Origin: Pontivivens ytuae
GTDB taxonomy: Bacteria > Pseudomonadota > Alphaproteobacteria > Rhodobacterales > Rhodobacteraceae
NCBI RefSeq assembly: GCF_015679265.1
Contig: NZ_CP064942.1
Span: 1,644,001 to 1,708,000 of the forward strand
Reading direction: 5' to 3'
DNA length: 64,000 nucleotides
The position numbers were made by a program, and so were the translations under genes. The stretch's first letter is position 1. Each line of letters opens with the position of its first letter. A model generated the notes under the pieces. That model worked only from the letters and a program-made list of their open reading frames with translations, was not told where the DNA came from and ran no database searches. Shown here piece after piece: positions 1-7,209 of this stretch.

Positions 1-845
1 CATCATGCGCAGTTGCCTCTCGACAACTCCCGGGAAGGCGCGAACGCCTGTCGCCGTTTCTTTTCAGCCGCCTATCCGGCGGCTCATCGAGACCACGCTC
101 GCCACCAGAACGGCGGCTTGTTCGAACCTGGCCTCCACCGCCTGTTCGGCGGCTCACACGAGAGCCGATGCTGCATCATGCCCCCTTGTGAACAAGAGTT
201 GGTTCCATGAGCGGCTGGACGGAAACGCCAAGGTCAAAAAAAATGCATTCGATGGCGATTTTTTTTCATAGCCCGTCCTCTGGCGGCCTGTCGCTGTCGA
301 TAATCAGATCTCGGAACGACGCCATTATATCCCGACGTCATCAACTCTGACGGTCGAGATAGGGAGGCCCCGCAGGGTTGAGGCGAAGCGGAGATGTCTC
401 ATGCGGCGCGCTGACAGGGAGCGGAGGGAACGCTCAGTTCTCTCCCTGGGACGAGCGCGACGCACTGCCGAACCCATCCTTCCGGCGGCCTGATCCGACT
501 GTTTCCAGGGGGTTCTTAGGTTCTAAGGGGTTTTAGGCGGAGATTTTTCAGGCTGTTCAAAGGCCTGAAAGCCGGGATCGCACCGGCACGCGGGTTTGGG
601 GGTCGCCGATGCGGGTGGATCGCCATCGGATGCGGGACGATCCCGCGAGACTTGCAGCTCGGCCCGCATCCTTTGCGGCCCGCACCCCACGTCTTCCGTT
701 CCTCTATCCGCCACAGCGATCCGATCTCCCGCACAGCTTGGTTTACTCGACGCCGATCTCGCGACCTTACCTGCCTGCGATATCCTATTTGATCTTCGTG
801 TGACCGAGTATTCTGGCAGGACATCTAACTGCGCAGAGATAGCCT
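1..845. other. No recognisable gene; two small hairpins near the left edge
   Basis: No reading frame here looks like a real protein; the short open frames have mixed, arginine-rich composition and no motif I know. Two hairpins stand out. One at 66-84 has arms AGCCGCC/GGCGGCT and a 5-nt loop. One at 138-152 has arms CCGCC/GGCGG and a 5-nt loop. Both are followed by a similar GGCTCA segment, so they look like diverged copies of one element. Positions 239-272 hold an A8 run and a T8-T9 run that could pair. The segment probably belongs to the accessory element that ends at the tRNA fragment at 3095-3148. Confidence 0.4.
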
Positions 846-1088
846 TCAAATCGGCAACAACTCGGCCAATGTAGTTGGCCAGAAGGAGGTCGGACCGATT
901 GCCGCGGGATCATAATGGGGTCCGCGTAGGGCCGAGATTGGCGCATCGGCTTGGGGGATCGGCGCGCCGGTATCTGGTAGCAGCAGGATGTCACCGGCGC
1001 GCCGGTGCCGGGCTTGCAGGCCCGGCGGGAGGCTTCGGCAGGCAATGGGAACTGCCGAAGCGTCAAGAGGCGGCGCGCCGGGGCGCAC
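846..1088 (-). CDS. Possible 80-residue hypothetical protein
   Basis: This open frame begins with GTG 12 nt after the stop of the gene at 1101-1535 and ends in TGA. Its carboxy end has an ordinary protein-like composition, unlike most shadow frames. No domain is recognisable and no convincing ribosome binding site is visible. The frame runs through three strong hairpins at 992-1061, so the segment may instead be a structured non-coding region downstream of the upstream operon. It would be the third gene of the PemK-like operon if real. Confidence 0.25.
   Translation of the reverse strand: MRPGAPPLDASAVPIACRSLPPGLQARHRRAGDILLLPDTGAPIPQADAPISALRGPHYDPAAIGPTSFWPTTLAELLPI
961..1079. repeat. Cluster of palindromes and three GGCGCGCC octamers
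   Basis: A perfect 16-bp palindrome CACCGGCGCGCCGGTG lies at 992-1007. It is followed directly by a hairpin at 1007-1026 (arms GCCGGGC/GCCCGGC, loop of 6) and another at 1032-1061 (arms GCTTCGGCAG/CTGCCGAAGC, loop of 10). The octamer GGCGCGCC occurs at 961, 996 and 1072, three times in about 120 bases. On the minus strand this sits just after the gene at 1101-1535, so termination or RNA protection is possible, and so is a site for a DNA-binding protein of a mobile element. Confidence 0.6.
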
Positions 1089-1100
1089 CGCGGAGGAAGA

Positions 1101-1535
1101 TTAGTTGGGTTGGATGAGATCGAACGCCACGCTTTGTGCCTCACGCGCTGCGCGGACAGCGCAGAGTGCTGCATCGAGGGCACGGATCGGCACGCTGGCA
1201 GCGACGAGCATCTCGGCTTCGGGCGAGCGGATGATCTGCCAGGATCCGCCCGGCAGGTCATCGGGCTTCGGCTCCCAGCATCTGAACGAGCCAGCCGCGA
1301 TCCGGCCATCGATCTGCCCGAGCAGATGGTCGAGGTCGTCGCGGAACCGGTCGGTGAACAGCTCGCGCCTCTCGATCATGCGCAGCACACGTGCGCCGGC
1401 CAGCCGACGCGCCGGCGGCAGATGCGGCAGGACACGGTCCTGGAGTGCGATGCGTGCCTCACGCGCGGCCAGAAGAGCAGCCTCGATGAGCGTGGTGAGG
1501 CGGTCGCCGCTGCACGGATCAGCCATCGTCCTCAT
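1101..1535 (-). CDS. Unknown 144-residue protein coupled to a PemK-like gene
   Basis: I do not recognise the family. The first half is alpha-helical in composition, rich in Ala, Arg and Leu; a central Trp/Pro-containing segment is followed by another Ala-rich helix. No signal peptide or membrane segment is present. The chosen ATG at 1535 overlaps the TGA of the upstream PemK-like gene in an ATGA arrangement, which implies translational coupling and a functional link. Longer starts upstream would run deep into that gene. By position it could be a partner or antitoxin of the PemK-like protein, in reversed toxin-first order, but this is inference only. Confidence 0.65.
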   Translation of the reverse strand: MRTMADPCSGDRLTTLIEAALLAAREARIALQDRVLPHLPPARRLAGARVLRMIERRELFTDRFRDDLDHLLGQIDGRIAAGSFRCWEPKPDDLPGGSWQIIRSPEAEMLVAASVPIRALDAALCAVRAAREAQSVAFDLIQPN

Positions 1536-2065
1536 GCGACACCTCCGAGCGTGACCAGCGGCTGCTGGCCGTTGCCACTGGCACAGTCGGCTTCGGCCAG
1601 CTCGACGCACCGCCGCGCGACGGCGATGTCCTTCTCCGCTTGGATGCGCGCCCGCACAGCCTGCATACGCGCCAGTGGCCCACCGATCAGCCGTCCGAGC
1701 ACCGGCGACCCCGTCGCCCCGCAGATCGCGAAGCCGCCATTCTGCAGCGACACGCTCAACCGCCGCTTGCCGACGAAGCGCGTCGACCGGTCGAGCCCCG
1801 CCGCGAGACGATCGCCGCGGGTGCGGACATGGGTCTCGTAGCCGATATTCGTCTTCCGCCGGGAGGTCGTGCCGTAAGCGAGGACGACGCGGCGGTCGTC
1901 ACCGCTCCGCTCGACATCGAGCACGAGACAGGGTCGGGCCTTCGGATGGCCAACATCATCTTCTTCGGCGAGCGGAAAGCGGAACGAGACGACATCGCCG
2001 GGTTCGAGATGGTCGCGCCAGTCCGCCGTCATCTTTGGATCGGGGATCGGAGTGCTGTGCAGCAT
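1532..2065 (-). CDS. PemK/MazF-like protein (possible toxin family)
   Basis: The amino half carries the pattern typical of the PemK/MazF fold. Residues around 22-30 read GDVVSFRFP. They are followed by a short acidic linker and an ARPCLVLDV strand, then a VVLAYGTT strand. MazF-type proteins are usually RNases of about 110 residues that act with an antitoxin. This one is longer (177 residues), with a helical tail of roughly 60 residues, so it may be a PemK-like domain with another role. A ribosome binding site (AAGGA) precedes the ATG by about 8 nt. The downstream gene overlaps by 4 nt. A covarying hairpin lies 66 nt upstream at 2131-2164. Location inside a probable tRNA-integrated element fits an accessory toxin-like gene. 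Confidence 0.65.
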   Translation of the reverse strand: MLHSTPIPDPKMTADWRDHLEPGDVVSFRFPLAEEDDVGHPKARPCLVLDVERSGDDRRVVLAYGTTSRRKTNIGYETHVRTRGDRLAAGLDRSTRFVGKRRLSVSLQNGGFAICGATGSPVLGRLIGGPLARMQAVRARIQAEKDIAVARRCVELAEADCASGNGQQPLVTLGGVA

Positions 2066-2130
2066 GAGGTGGTCCTTCAGAAAGTGTTGCTGGATGTGAC
2101 GCGCTTCACTCGGCTACCAGGTCGGCTCTG

Positions 2131-2164
2131 CTGCGATGCGCGTCACCCCGAGTGCGCATCGCAG
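2131..2164. repeat. Hairpin A with TGCGC-GTCACCC core, upstream of the PemK-like gene
   Basis: Perfect 11-bp stem (CTGCGATGCGC 2131-2141 with GCGCATCGCAG 2154-2164), extendable by one more pair, and a 12-nt loop starting GTCACCC. Hairpin B at 2871-2912 has the same inner core, TGCGC-GTCACCC-NNAGY-GCGCA, but a different outer stem that is also perfectly paired. The 9-mer GCGCGTCAC at 2138-2146 also has its exact reverse complement nearby, at 2096-2104. Confidence 0.75.
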
Positions 2165-2213
2165 CGGAGGCCGTCCGCCCCCCCGTCCAAGCCTCTCGAA
2201 AGATCCGTCGCGC

Positions 2214-2762
2214 TCAGTCCGGGCGCCGCGATCCGTTCTCCGCCTGCCGACGCTTCACCGTCTCGGCCGCCGCCCAGGCCTCTGCGAGCCCGCGGGCATC
2301 GGCTTCGGCGCGATGCGGATGCGGCGTGCGGTCGAGGGCCTTGTAGAACGCCAGGATCGCGCCTTCTTCATCGAGACTGCGGGCCGAAAAGGTGTCTGCG
2401 GCCGCCGCATCGAGATCGTGGATCTTCGGCCCCTCGCTGATCCCGCCCGCCGCGAGCAGCCGGTCGAGCCACCGCTGGTCGAAGGTAGGCGCATCGGACA
2501 GCAGAACAGCCTCGCCGATCATCTCCCGCGCCCAGTCTGCGACCTCCGCAGCCGGCATCGCGATGGCGAGTGCGGGGCGCGGGATGCCATGGACCGCGGC
2601 ACTGGCGGGCGACCAGTCGGCCTCGTCCCACGACGGATCCGGCCGGATCAAACGTCCCGTCGAATGAACGGCTTCGTCCACGCCGATCCAGGCGAAGCCG
2701 ATCTCGATCGGCCACGAGCGGTCAGAGAGGCTCGACGCCTCGAAGTCGATGAAGAGGAGCAT
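2214..2762 (-). CDS. DEDD-family 3'-5' exonuclease-like protein
   Basis: The protein opens with a beta strand ending in the DxE pair of the RNase H-like exonucleases (D6 and E8 in FIDFEAS). It has a middle region with Asp residues and a carboxy segment HRAEADAR that supplies the His and last Asp expected of a DEDDh active site. Length is 182 residues, close to a single exonuclease domain with no extra modules. Members of this superfamily (DnaQ, RNase T, oligoribonuclease) trim DNA or RNA 3' ends; the substrate cannot be read from sequence. The ATG at 2762 is preceded by GAAGGA at good spacing; a start 141 nt upstream would add residues with no family match. The gene stands alone between hairpins A and B. 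Confidence 0.75.
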   Translation of the reverse strand: MLLFIDFEASSLSDRSWPIEIGFAWIGVDEAVHSTGRLIRPDPSWDEADWSPASAAVHGIPRPALAIAMPAAEVADWAREMIGEAVLLSDAPTFDQRWLDRLLAAGGISEGPKIHDLDAAAADTFSARSLDEEGAILAFYKALDRTPHPHRAEADARGLAEAWAAAETVKRRQAENGSRRPD

Positions 2763-2870
2763 GGGCGACGGTCCTTCGAAGAGCAGTAGAGGTTGGGCGA
2801 CATGATCGGGAATGCCGAACGGCGCTTCGGCGACAACGCATCCCGGCCCTCGGGCCTCACATTGCGCCAG

Positions 2871-2912
2871 CGATCCGACATGCGCGTCACCCAAAGCGCG
2901 CATGTCGGATCG
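2871..2912. repeat. Hairpin B with TGCGC-GTCACCC core, upstream of the exonuclease gene
   Basis: Perfect 15-bp stem (2871-2885 with 2898-2912) and a 12-nt loop GTCACCCAAAGC. The inner five pairs and the GTCACCC loop match hairpin A at 2131-2164; the outer stem differs but is fully compensated. A second hairpin at 2908-2931 (arms GATCGTCGG/CCGACGATC, loop of 6) overlaps its right arm, so the two exclude each other. The 9-mer GCGCGTCAC at 2882-2890 has its reverse complement at 2934-2942. Confidence 0.75.
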
Positions 2913-3094
2913 TCGGCAGCCTCCGACGATCTCGTGACGCGCTATTCATTGCCCTCATCTGTATTGGGTTGGCGCATATGTGTCGGAGGCGGCCACACTG
3001 TTTCTGGGGCTGGCCCCAACTATCCCGCGCCGAAACATCGGAATCCTCGCTGGAGATACCTCGAAACTCCATATTTTCCTCGTGCATCTCTGAT

Positions 3095-3148
3095 CGCACT
3101 GTCTTCGGGAGGCAGGGGCCGGAGGTTCGAATCCTCTCACTCCGACCA
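3095..3148 (+). other. tRNA-Pro(CGG) 3' half, probable attachment site
   Basis: The segment folds as the 3' part of a tRNA. The anticodon stem is CTGTC/GGCAG (3099-3103 with 3111-3115) and the 7-nt loop TTCGGGA has anticodon CGG (proline). The variable loop is 5 nt. The T arm is GGAGG/CCTCT with loop TTCGAAT (3121-3137). The 3' acceptor strand CACTCCG, discriminator A and encoded CCA end at 3148. A full tRNA needs CGGAGTG and a D arm about 35-40 nt upstream; neither is present. This is what integration into a tRNA-Pro gene leaves at the far end of the element, so DNA to the left is the element and DNA to the right is the original flank. Confidence 0.8.
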
Positions 3149-3920
3149 GATCTTCTTCTTTCTCAGATCTTTTCGACGTCTCCGGGTGCGCGGTGAGCGC
3201 CGTTGGATTCGGGCTGCACCGACCGGCTCCGGTATCGGGTCGCGTGCCATCGGCGGCCGGGGAGCTCATCTGTTGCAAATCGGGGCGGTGAGGCGACCGC
3301 GCTGGCGCTCTATGCCGCCGAAACCCTGCCCAATTGGCGAAACCCCGGTGTCGCAGACGGATAGGCTGGTGATGGCCCCGGAGAATCAATCCGCCCGAAA
3401 GCGGCGCCCGGCGCGCCTTCCGGCGGAGTTTCGTCTCTGTGTGAAATGATACAGAGCCCCGCGCGGGTCCCGAGGCAGGGTGAAACGCCGGCTCTCATCA
3501 ATTCTGGTAGGACTCCGGGGACACACAAAGCCGTGTGTGCGCGGGCGAAAACCAGCCAGTTGAGCCAGGATGTCGCACCTGGAGGCCGAAAAACCGAACA
3601 CATGCGGTCCACGGCCCTGCCACGCCGACCGGCGGTTGTGTAGGAAATGCGACTACTCAACCATCAATCTTGTTTTTCAACTCCTACACGCTAGCGTTGA
3701 ACGGTGAGGGTAGGGCTGTCGCCGACCTCGGGGGAAAGTTGGCTTTGGCAGTCGATTGCGGACGGACAGGAGGTTTACTCGTAGCGCAGCGTGGCGGAAC
3801 GAAGTAATTTTCAAAACGAAAACGATAATAACAGCTTGAAAAGCACGTTTTTGCAAATTTGAAAAGTCGCTTTAGCTCCTCTATTCGCCACAAACCGGCC
3901 ACAAACCTTAAGCCGAAACG
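3149..3920. other. Gene-free stretch between the tRNA fragment and the RTX gene
   Basis: Nothing here looks like a real coding sequence. Open frames on both strands have no family resemblance, and the one crossing the tRNA fragment on the minus strand is a translated tRNA. A T-rich run (about 3150-3168) follows the tRNA end. Positions 3810-3890 are AT-rich compared with the surroundings. The only regulatory signal I can support is the promoter at 3923-3950. Confidence 0.5.
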
Positions 3921-3922
3921 GT

Positions 3923-3950
3923 TTGACCTTCCGGGGAATTCGCCTATTAG
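3923..3950 (+). promoter_or_regulatory. Sigma-70-like promoter of the RTX gene
   Basis: TTGACC at 3923-3928 and TATTAG at 3945-3950 are separated by 16 nt. Transcription would start near 3957, giving an untranslated leader of about 42 nt with a purine-rich GGGGGACAG ribosome binding site before the ATG at 3999. Confidence 0.45.
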
Positions 3951-3998
3951 ACGAGGCGGGGAACGCGCTTACGCGTAAAACGAATTGGGGGACAGAGT

Positions 3999-6791
3999 AT
4001 GGCTAGCAAAGCCGTGAGTTTTGGTGCGCTCGGAGGGAAGGCACCCGACTACGGACTGAAGGGAGACCATTCGGGGGAGTGGTTCTTCGACTTCGATCCG
4101 GAACTCGCAAAAGGTCACGACAAGGCGTACGTGAGCTACGAGCGGAGTGACAATAAAAAGCTCTCCGCCGTGCGCGAGACGAAGACGAAAGACCTCGACG
4201 TCTACGTCCTCGATGCCGAGTTCGAAGACATCAAGACTGGTGTTCGCGTCCGAGAAACCGACGAAGTCTACATCTACGACGTCAAGTTCGACGGTATCTA
4301 CTCGAACGACAAGTATGGCTCCGCCTTTGCCATCGGCGAGACCGGCGATCCGACCCGCGGCACCACCTACATCAAGAATGTGGAAGCCGACGGCGGCAAG
4401 AAGCCTCTGAACAGCTACAGCCAGTCGAACACCGACTTCCTGAAGACGGGTCGGCAGAATGGCGACACGTATGTGAAGTATGCCACGGCCTCGAACTTCT
4501 CGGACGCGATGGTGGACGGCAAGTCGACCGTCTACCTGATGAACGTGACCTTCGACAGCGCCTTCCGCGCCCTGCGCGTGTGGGACGGCGAAGAGATCAT
4601 CATCGTCAACTCCGAGATCAACGTGCCCAAGGACGAGACGCTGATCTGGCTCGGCGGCAAGGGCTCGAAGGTCAAGTACTACAACACCACCTGGAACGGG
4701 AAATCCGACCCCGATCCGGACATGGTCGACCTCGATGGCGGCTCGTCCATGAAGCAGATCCAGAAGCTCAGCTCGAACCCGCTGCCGAAGAAGTCCTCCT
4801 TCTTCGACGACGAGATCTCGACCGTCAGCTTCGACGTCTCCCGCGATGGCGGCAAGACGTGGGAAAAGCTCAAGGGCGGCACTTTCGGGGAAGAAGGCAA
4901 GGCGCTGCGCGGCGACGTGCATTTCGACCTGAACATCCCCAAGGGCTCCAACGTGGACATCCGCGCCAACGTGCTGCTGACCGACGGTCGCTACAGCACC
5001 ACCGGCGCCATGGACATGAAGAAGTCCGGCAAGCAGACGGTCGACCTGGCCGACTTCAAACCCGGCGACAGCTCCGTCACGCCGACGAAGCCGGAGGGCA
5101 CGAAGTCGTCCTCCGCTTCCAAGCAGACGGTCGAGAAGGACGCCGACAAGAACGACAGTGGTGAAGAGTACGAGGCCACCGTCTACCTGATCGACGCGAA
5201 GACCGACAAGGTCATCACGCAGCTCAGCGACGGCACCACGGTCGACATCGACGACATCGAGGGCAAGTCGCTCAACATCGAGGTCCGCTACCTCGACAAG
5301 GGTGCCGATGCCGACAGCGTCGTGATGGACCTCAACAACGGTGAAGCCCGCATCGTCGAGAACTACGAGCCGTTTGCCCTTTTCGGCGACAAGAACGGCA
5401 ACTTCAACGGCGGTCTCGACCTCGATGTCGGCTCGCACAAGCTGACGGTCAGCGGCTACACGGACCAGCGCGCCAAGGGCGACAAGCTCGGCGAGACGGA
5501 CGTGTTCTTCTCCGTCGTCGACAGCGATGCGAAGCCCTCGGGCGGCTCCGGCAGCTCCTCGTCGCAGAACAGCAGTAGCTCGAAGACGGGCGTCTACCTG
5601 ATCGACGCGAAGACCGACAAGATCATCCTGGAACTCAAGGATGGCATCGAGATCGACGCGGCCGACATCAAGGGCAAGTCGCTCAACATCGAGGTCCGCT
5701 CGCTCGACTCCAAGCGCGACGTGGACAGCGTGGTCTTCAACCTCAACGACGGTGAGAAGCGCGCGGTCGAGAGCTACGAGCCCTTCGCCCTGTTCGGTGA
5801 CAAGAACGGCAACTTCAACGGCGGTCTCGACCTCGATGTCGGCTCGCACGAGCTGAGCATCGACCAGTACTCGGGCAAGCGCGGCACCGGCAAGAAGGTC
5901 GAGGAGCTCGACATCTCCTTCTCCGTCGTCGACGGCGGCGTGAAGGCGAGCACCGGCGGCAGCTCGGCCAAGACCATCGACGTGGACGCGCCCGATGCGG
6001 GCTCCGCGATCGACGGGATGGAGCTGTTCCTGGTCGATGCGAAGACCGACCGGATCGTAGCCGAGGTGCGCGACGGGGCCGAGGTCAACATCGACGGGCT
6101 GAGCGACGACCTCAACATGGTCGTGCGCTTCACCGACGGGGACAATCCGGGCAGCGTCACGCTCGACCTCGACGATGTGCACGAGTGGACCGAGAACCTG
6201 GAGCCCTACGCGCTCTTCGGTGACAAGGACGGCAACTTCAACGGCGGTCTCGACCTCGACACCGGCTCGCACGAAGTGACCATCACCGAGCACTCCAAGA
6301 GCCGTGGCGAAGGCCGGGTCGAGGACGAGACCGAGGTATCCTTCTCCGTCGTGTCCCGCGCCGATGCGCCGATGGCGACCGGTGAGGTGACGGTGGAGAC
6401 CGGCGGCCGGATGATCGGCAGCGATCGGGCCGACGTGATCGACGGTGGCGACGCGGCCGAGGAGATCTTCGGCAATGACGGCAACGACATCCTGACGGGC
6501 GGAGCCGGGAACGACATCATCAACGGCGGCGAGGGCGACGATCGCATCCTCGGCGGCGCGGGCGACGACACGTTCCTCTTCAGCGCCGACATGGGCTCCG
6601 ACACGGTTCTCGACTTCGATCCGACGCGGGACGTGCTGAACTTCTCCGACCATTCGGGCGTGTCGTCCCGAAAGGACCTCAACATCTCCCAGGATGGCGA
6701 CTCGGTCGTGATCCGCGACGGTGAGGGCGGTCAGGTCGAACTGCTGTTCGTCGAGGTAAACGATTTGAGTGACGACGCCTTGGTGTTCTGA
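3999..6791 (+). CDS. RTX-type secreted protein with beta-helix N-domain and three repeats
   Basis: This 930-residue acidic protein has no amino-terminal signal peptide, as expected for a type I secretion substrate. Residues about 45-240 contain short regularly spaced strands and Asn/Asp turns resembling a right-handed beta-helix. Residues 270-365 form a separate beta-rich segment. Three copies of a domain of about 115 residues follow, at about 395-507, 532-644 and 676-783. Each starts YLIDAKTD or a close variant, contains ALFGDKNGNFNGGLDLD, and ends FSVVD or FSVVS. Residues 825-861 are glycine/aspartate nonapeptide repeats (GGxGNDxxx) of the hemolysin-type calcium-binding family, followed by a carboxy region like RTX secretion signals. 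It probably acts outside the cell, in matrix, adhesion or polymer binding; no catalytic motif is evident. No secretion genes (ABC exporter, membrane fusion protein) lie in this window. Confidence 0.85.
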   Translation: MASKAVSFGALGGKAPDYGLKGDHSGEWFFDFDPELAKGHDKAYVSYERSDNKKLSAVRETKTKDLDVYVLDAEFEDIKTGVRVRETDEVYIYDVKFDGIYSNDKYGSAFAIGETGDPTRGTTYIKNVEADGGKKPLNSYSQSNTDFLKTGRQNGDTYVKYATASNFSDAMVDGKSTVYLMNVTFDSAFRALRVWDGEEIIIVNSEINVPKDETLIWLGGKGSKVKYYNTTWNGKSDPDPDMVDLDGGSSMKQIQKLSSNPLPKKSSFFDDEISTVSFDVSRDGGKTWEKLKGGTFGEEGKALRGDVHFDLNIPKGSNVDIRANVLLTDGRYSTTGAMDMKKSGKQTVDLADFKPGDSSVTPTKPEGTKSSSASKQTVEKDADKNDSGEEYEATVYLIDAKTDKVITQLSDGTTVDIDDIEGKSLNIEVRYLDKGADADSVVMDLNNGEARIVENYEPFALFGDKNGNFNGGLDLDVGSHKLTVSGYTDQRAKGDKLGETDVFFSVVDSDAKPSGGSGSSSSQNSSSSKTGVYLIDAKTDKIILELKDGIEIDAADIKGKSLNIEVRSLDSKRDVDSVVFNLNDGEKRAVESYEPFALFGDKNGNFNGGLDLDVGSHELSIDQYSGKRGTGKKVEELDISFSVVDGGVKASTGGSSAKTIDVDAPDAGSAIDGMELFLVDAKTDRIVAEVRDGAEVNIDGLSDDLNMVVRFTDGDNPGSVTLDLDDVHEWTENLEPYALFGDKDGNFNGGLDLDTGSHEVTITEHSKSRGEGRVEDETEVSFSVVSRADAPMATGEVTVETGGRMIGSDRADVIDGGDAAEEIFGNDGNDILTGGAGNDIINGGEGDDRILGGAGDDTFLFSADMGSDTVLDFDPTRDVLNFSDHSGVSSRKDLNISQDGDSVVIRDGEGGQVELLFVEVNDLSDDALVF
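5181..6347 (+). repeat. Three tandem in-frame domain repeats in the RTX protein
   Basis: Three units start at codons about 395, 532 and 676, separated by Ser/Gly/Lys-rich linkers of about 25-30 residues. Units 1 and 2 are nearly identical over their central GDKNGNFNGGLDLDVGSH segment at protein level and largely at DNA level; unit 3 is more diverged (GDKDGNFNGGLDLDTGSH). The Asp/Asn-rich central segment suggests calcium coordination. The similarity of units 1 and 2 suggests a recent duplication or gene conversion. Confidence 0.8.
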
Positions 6792-6811
6792 TCGACGACA
6801 GTTCGACAGCG

Positions 6812-6840
6812 AAAGGGGGGCCATCGAGCCCCCCTTTTTT
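6812..6840 (+). terminator. Rho-independent terminator after the RTX gene
   Basis: A 7-bp GC stem (GGGGGGC/GCCCCCC, loop CATCGA) is preceded by AAA and followed by six T residues, 21 nt after the stop codon. The A-stem-T layout may also terminate transcripts arriving from the minus strand. Confidence 0.9.
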
Positions 6841-6861
6841 CATGCGGCGATGTCGGATGTG

Positions 6862-7209
6862 TCAGGGCAGCTCGACCGTCACGAACTCGCCCCAGCCGTC
6901 GACGTTGTCGTGGGCGCGGACCTGCACGGTCGTCGTGCCGTCCGGGATCTCAACGCCCGACAGCGAGCGCGTGAAGGGCTGTTCGTTCACATGCGGATGC
7001 AGCAGCTCGCGAAAGCCCAGCCGGTTGCCCGACATGTCGGCCACTTCCCAGCCGTCGGCATAGTGATCCCAACCGGTATCCGCGTGCACCACGGTCACGC
7101 TGAACGACCAGCCGGAGCCGCCGGGCCGCGCCTCGACCCCCACCACGCGCGGCATGTCCGCGAGCGCAGGTGCGGCCAGCAGCGTCGCGCCGAAAAGAAC
7201 TCTCAGCAC
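6862..7209 (-). CDS. Small exported protein, unknown function
   Basis: The GTG start at 7209 gives 115 residues that begin with a classic signal peptide, LRVLFGATLLAAPALA followed by Asp. The mature part has a beta-sandwich-like composition (strands WSFSVTVVHAD, DGTTTVQVRAHDNVDG, FVTVELP), reminiscent of exported domains of unknown function. An in-frame ATG at 7332 exists, but its Shine-Dalgarno sequence abuts the start codon and it would bury the signal peptide, so GTG is preferred. The start overlaps the end of a 40-codon frame (7203-7325) that has the ideal ribosome binding site, so this gene is probably translated by coupling. It converges on the RTX gene terminator. Confidence 0.6.
   Translation of the reverse strand: MLRVLFGATLLAAPALADMPRVVGVEARPGGSGWSFSVTVVHADTGWDHYADGWEVADMSGNRLGFRELLHPHVNEQPFTRSLSGVEIPDGTTTVQVRAHDNVDGWGEFVTVELP

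Noticed and set aside
120..150. GGTTCGAAC-like motif on the minus strand as a possible second tRNA
   Set aside because: The flanks do not form a T stem or acceptor stem.
523..849. Minus-strand frame of 108 codons starting near the possible 80-residue gene
   Set aside because: Low-complexity Arg/Pro/Ser-rich composition, no binding site and overlap with another open frame of similar length make it unlikely to be coding.
2955..3389. Minus-strand frame with a GVRGFEPPAPASRR segment
   Set aside because: That segment is the translation of the tRNA fragment at 3095-3148, a well-known source of spurious proteins.
3310..3902. Open frames on both strands in the gap before the RTX gene
   Set aside because: None has a ribosome site, a motif or a believable composition.
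3969..6824. A 951-codon open frame on the minus strand across the RTX gene
   Set aside because: It is antisense to a gene with clear domains and repeats, and its composition (Val, Arg, Asp, His in blocks) is what the complementary strand of Asp-rich GC-rich codons gives. It mirrors the three repeats and has no family features of its own.
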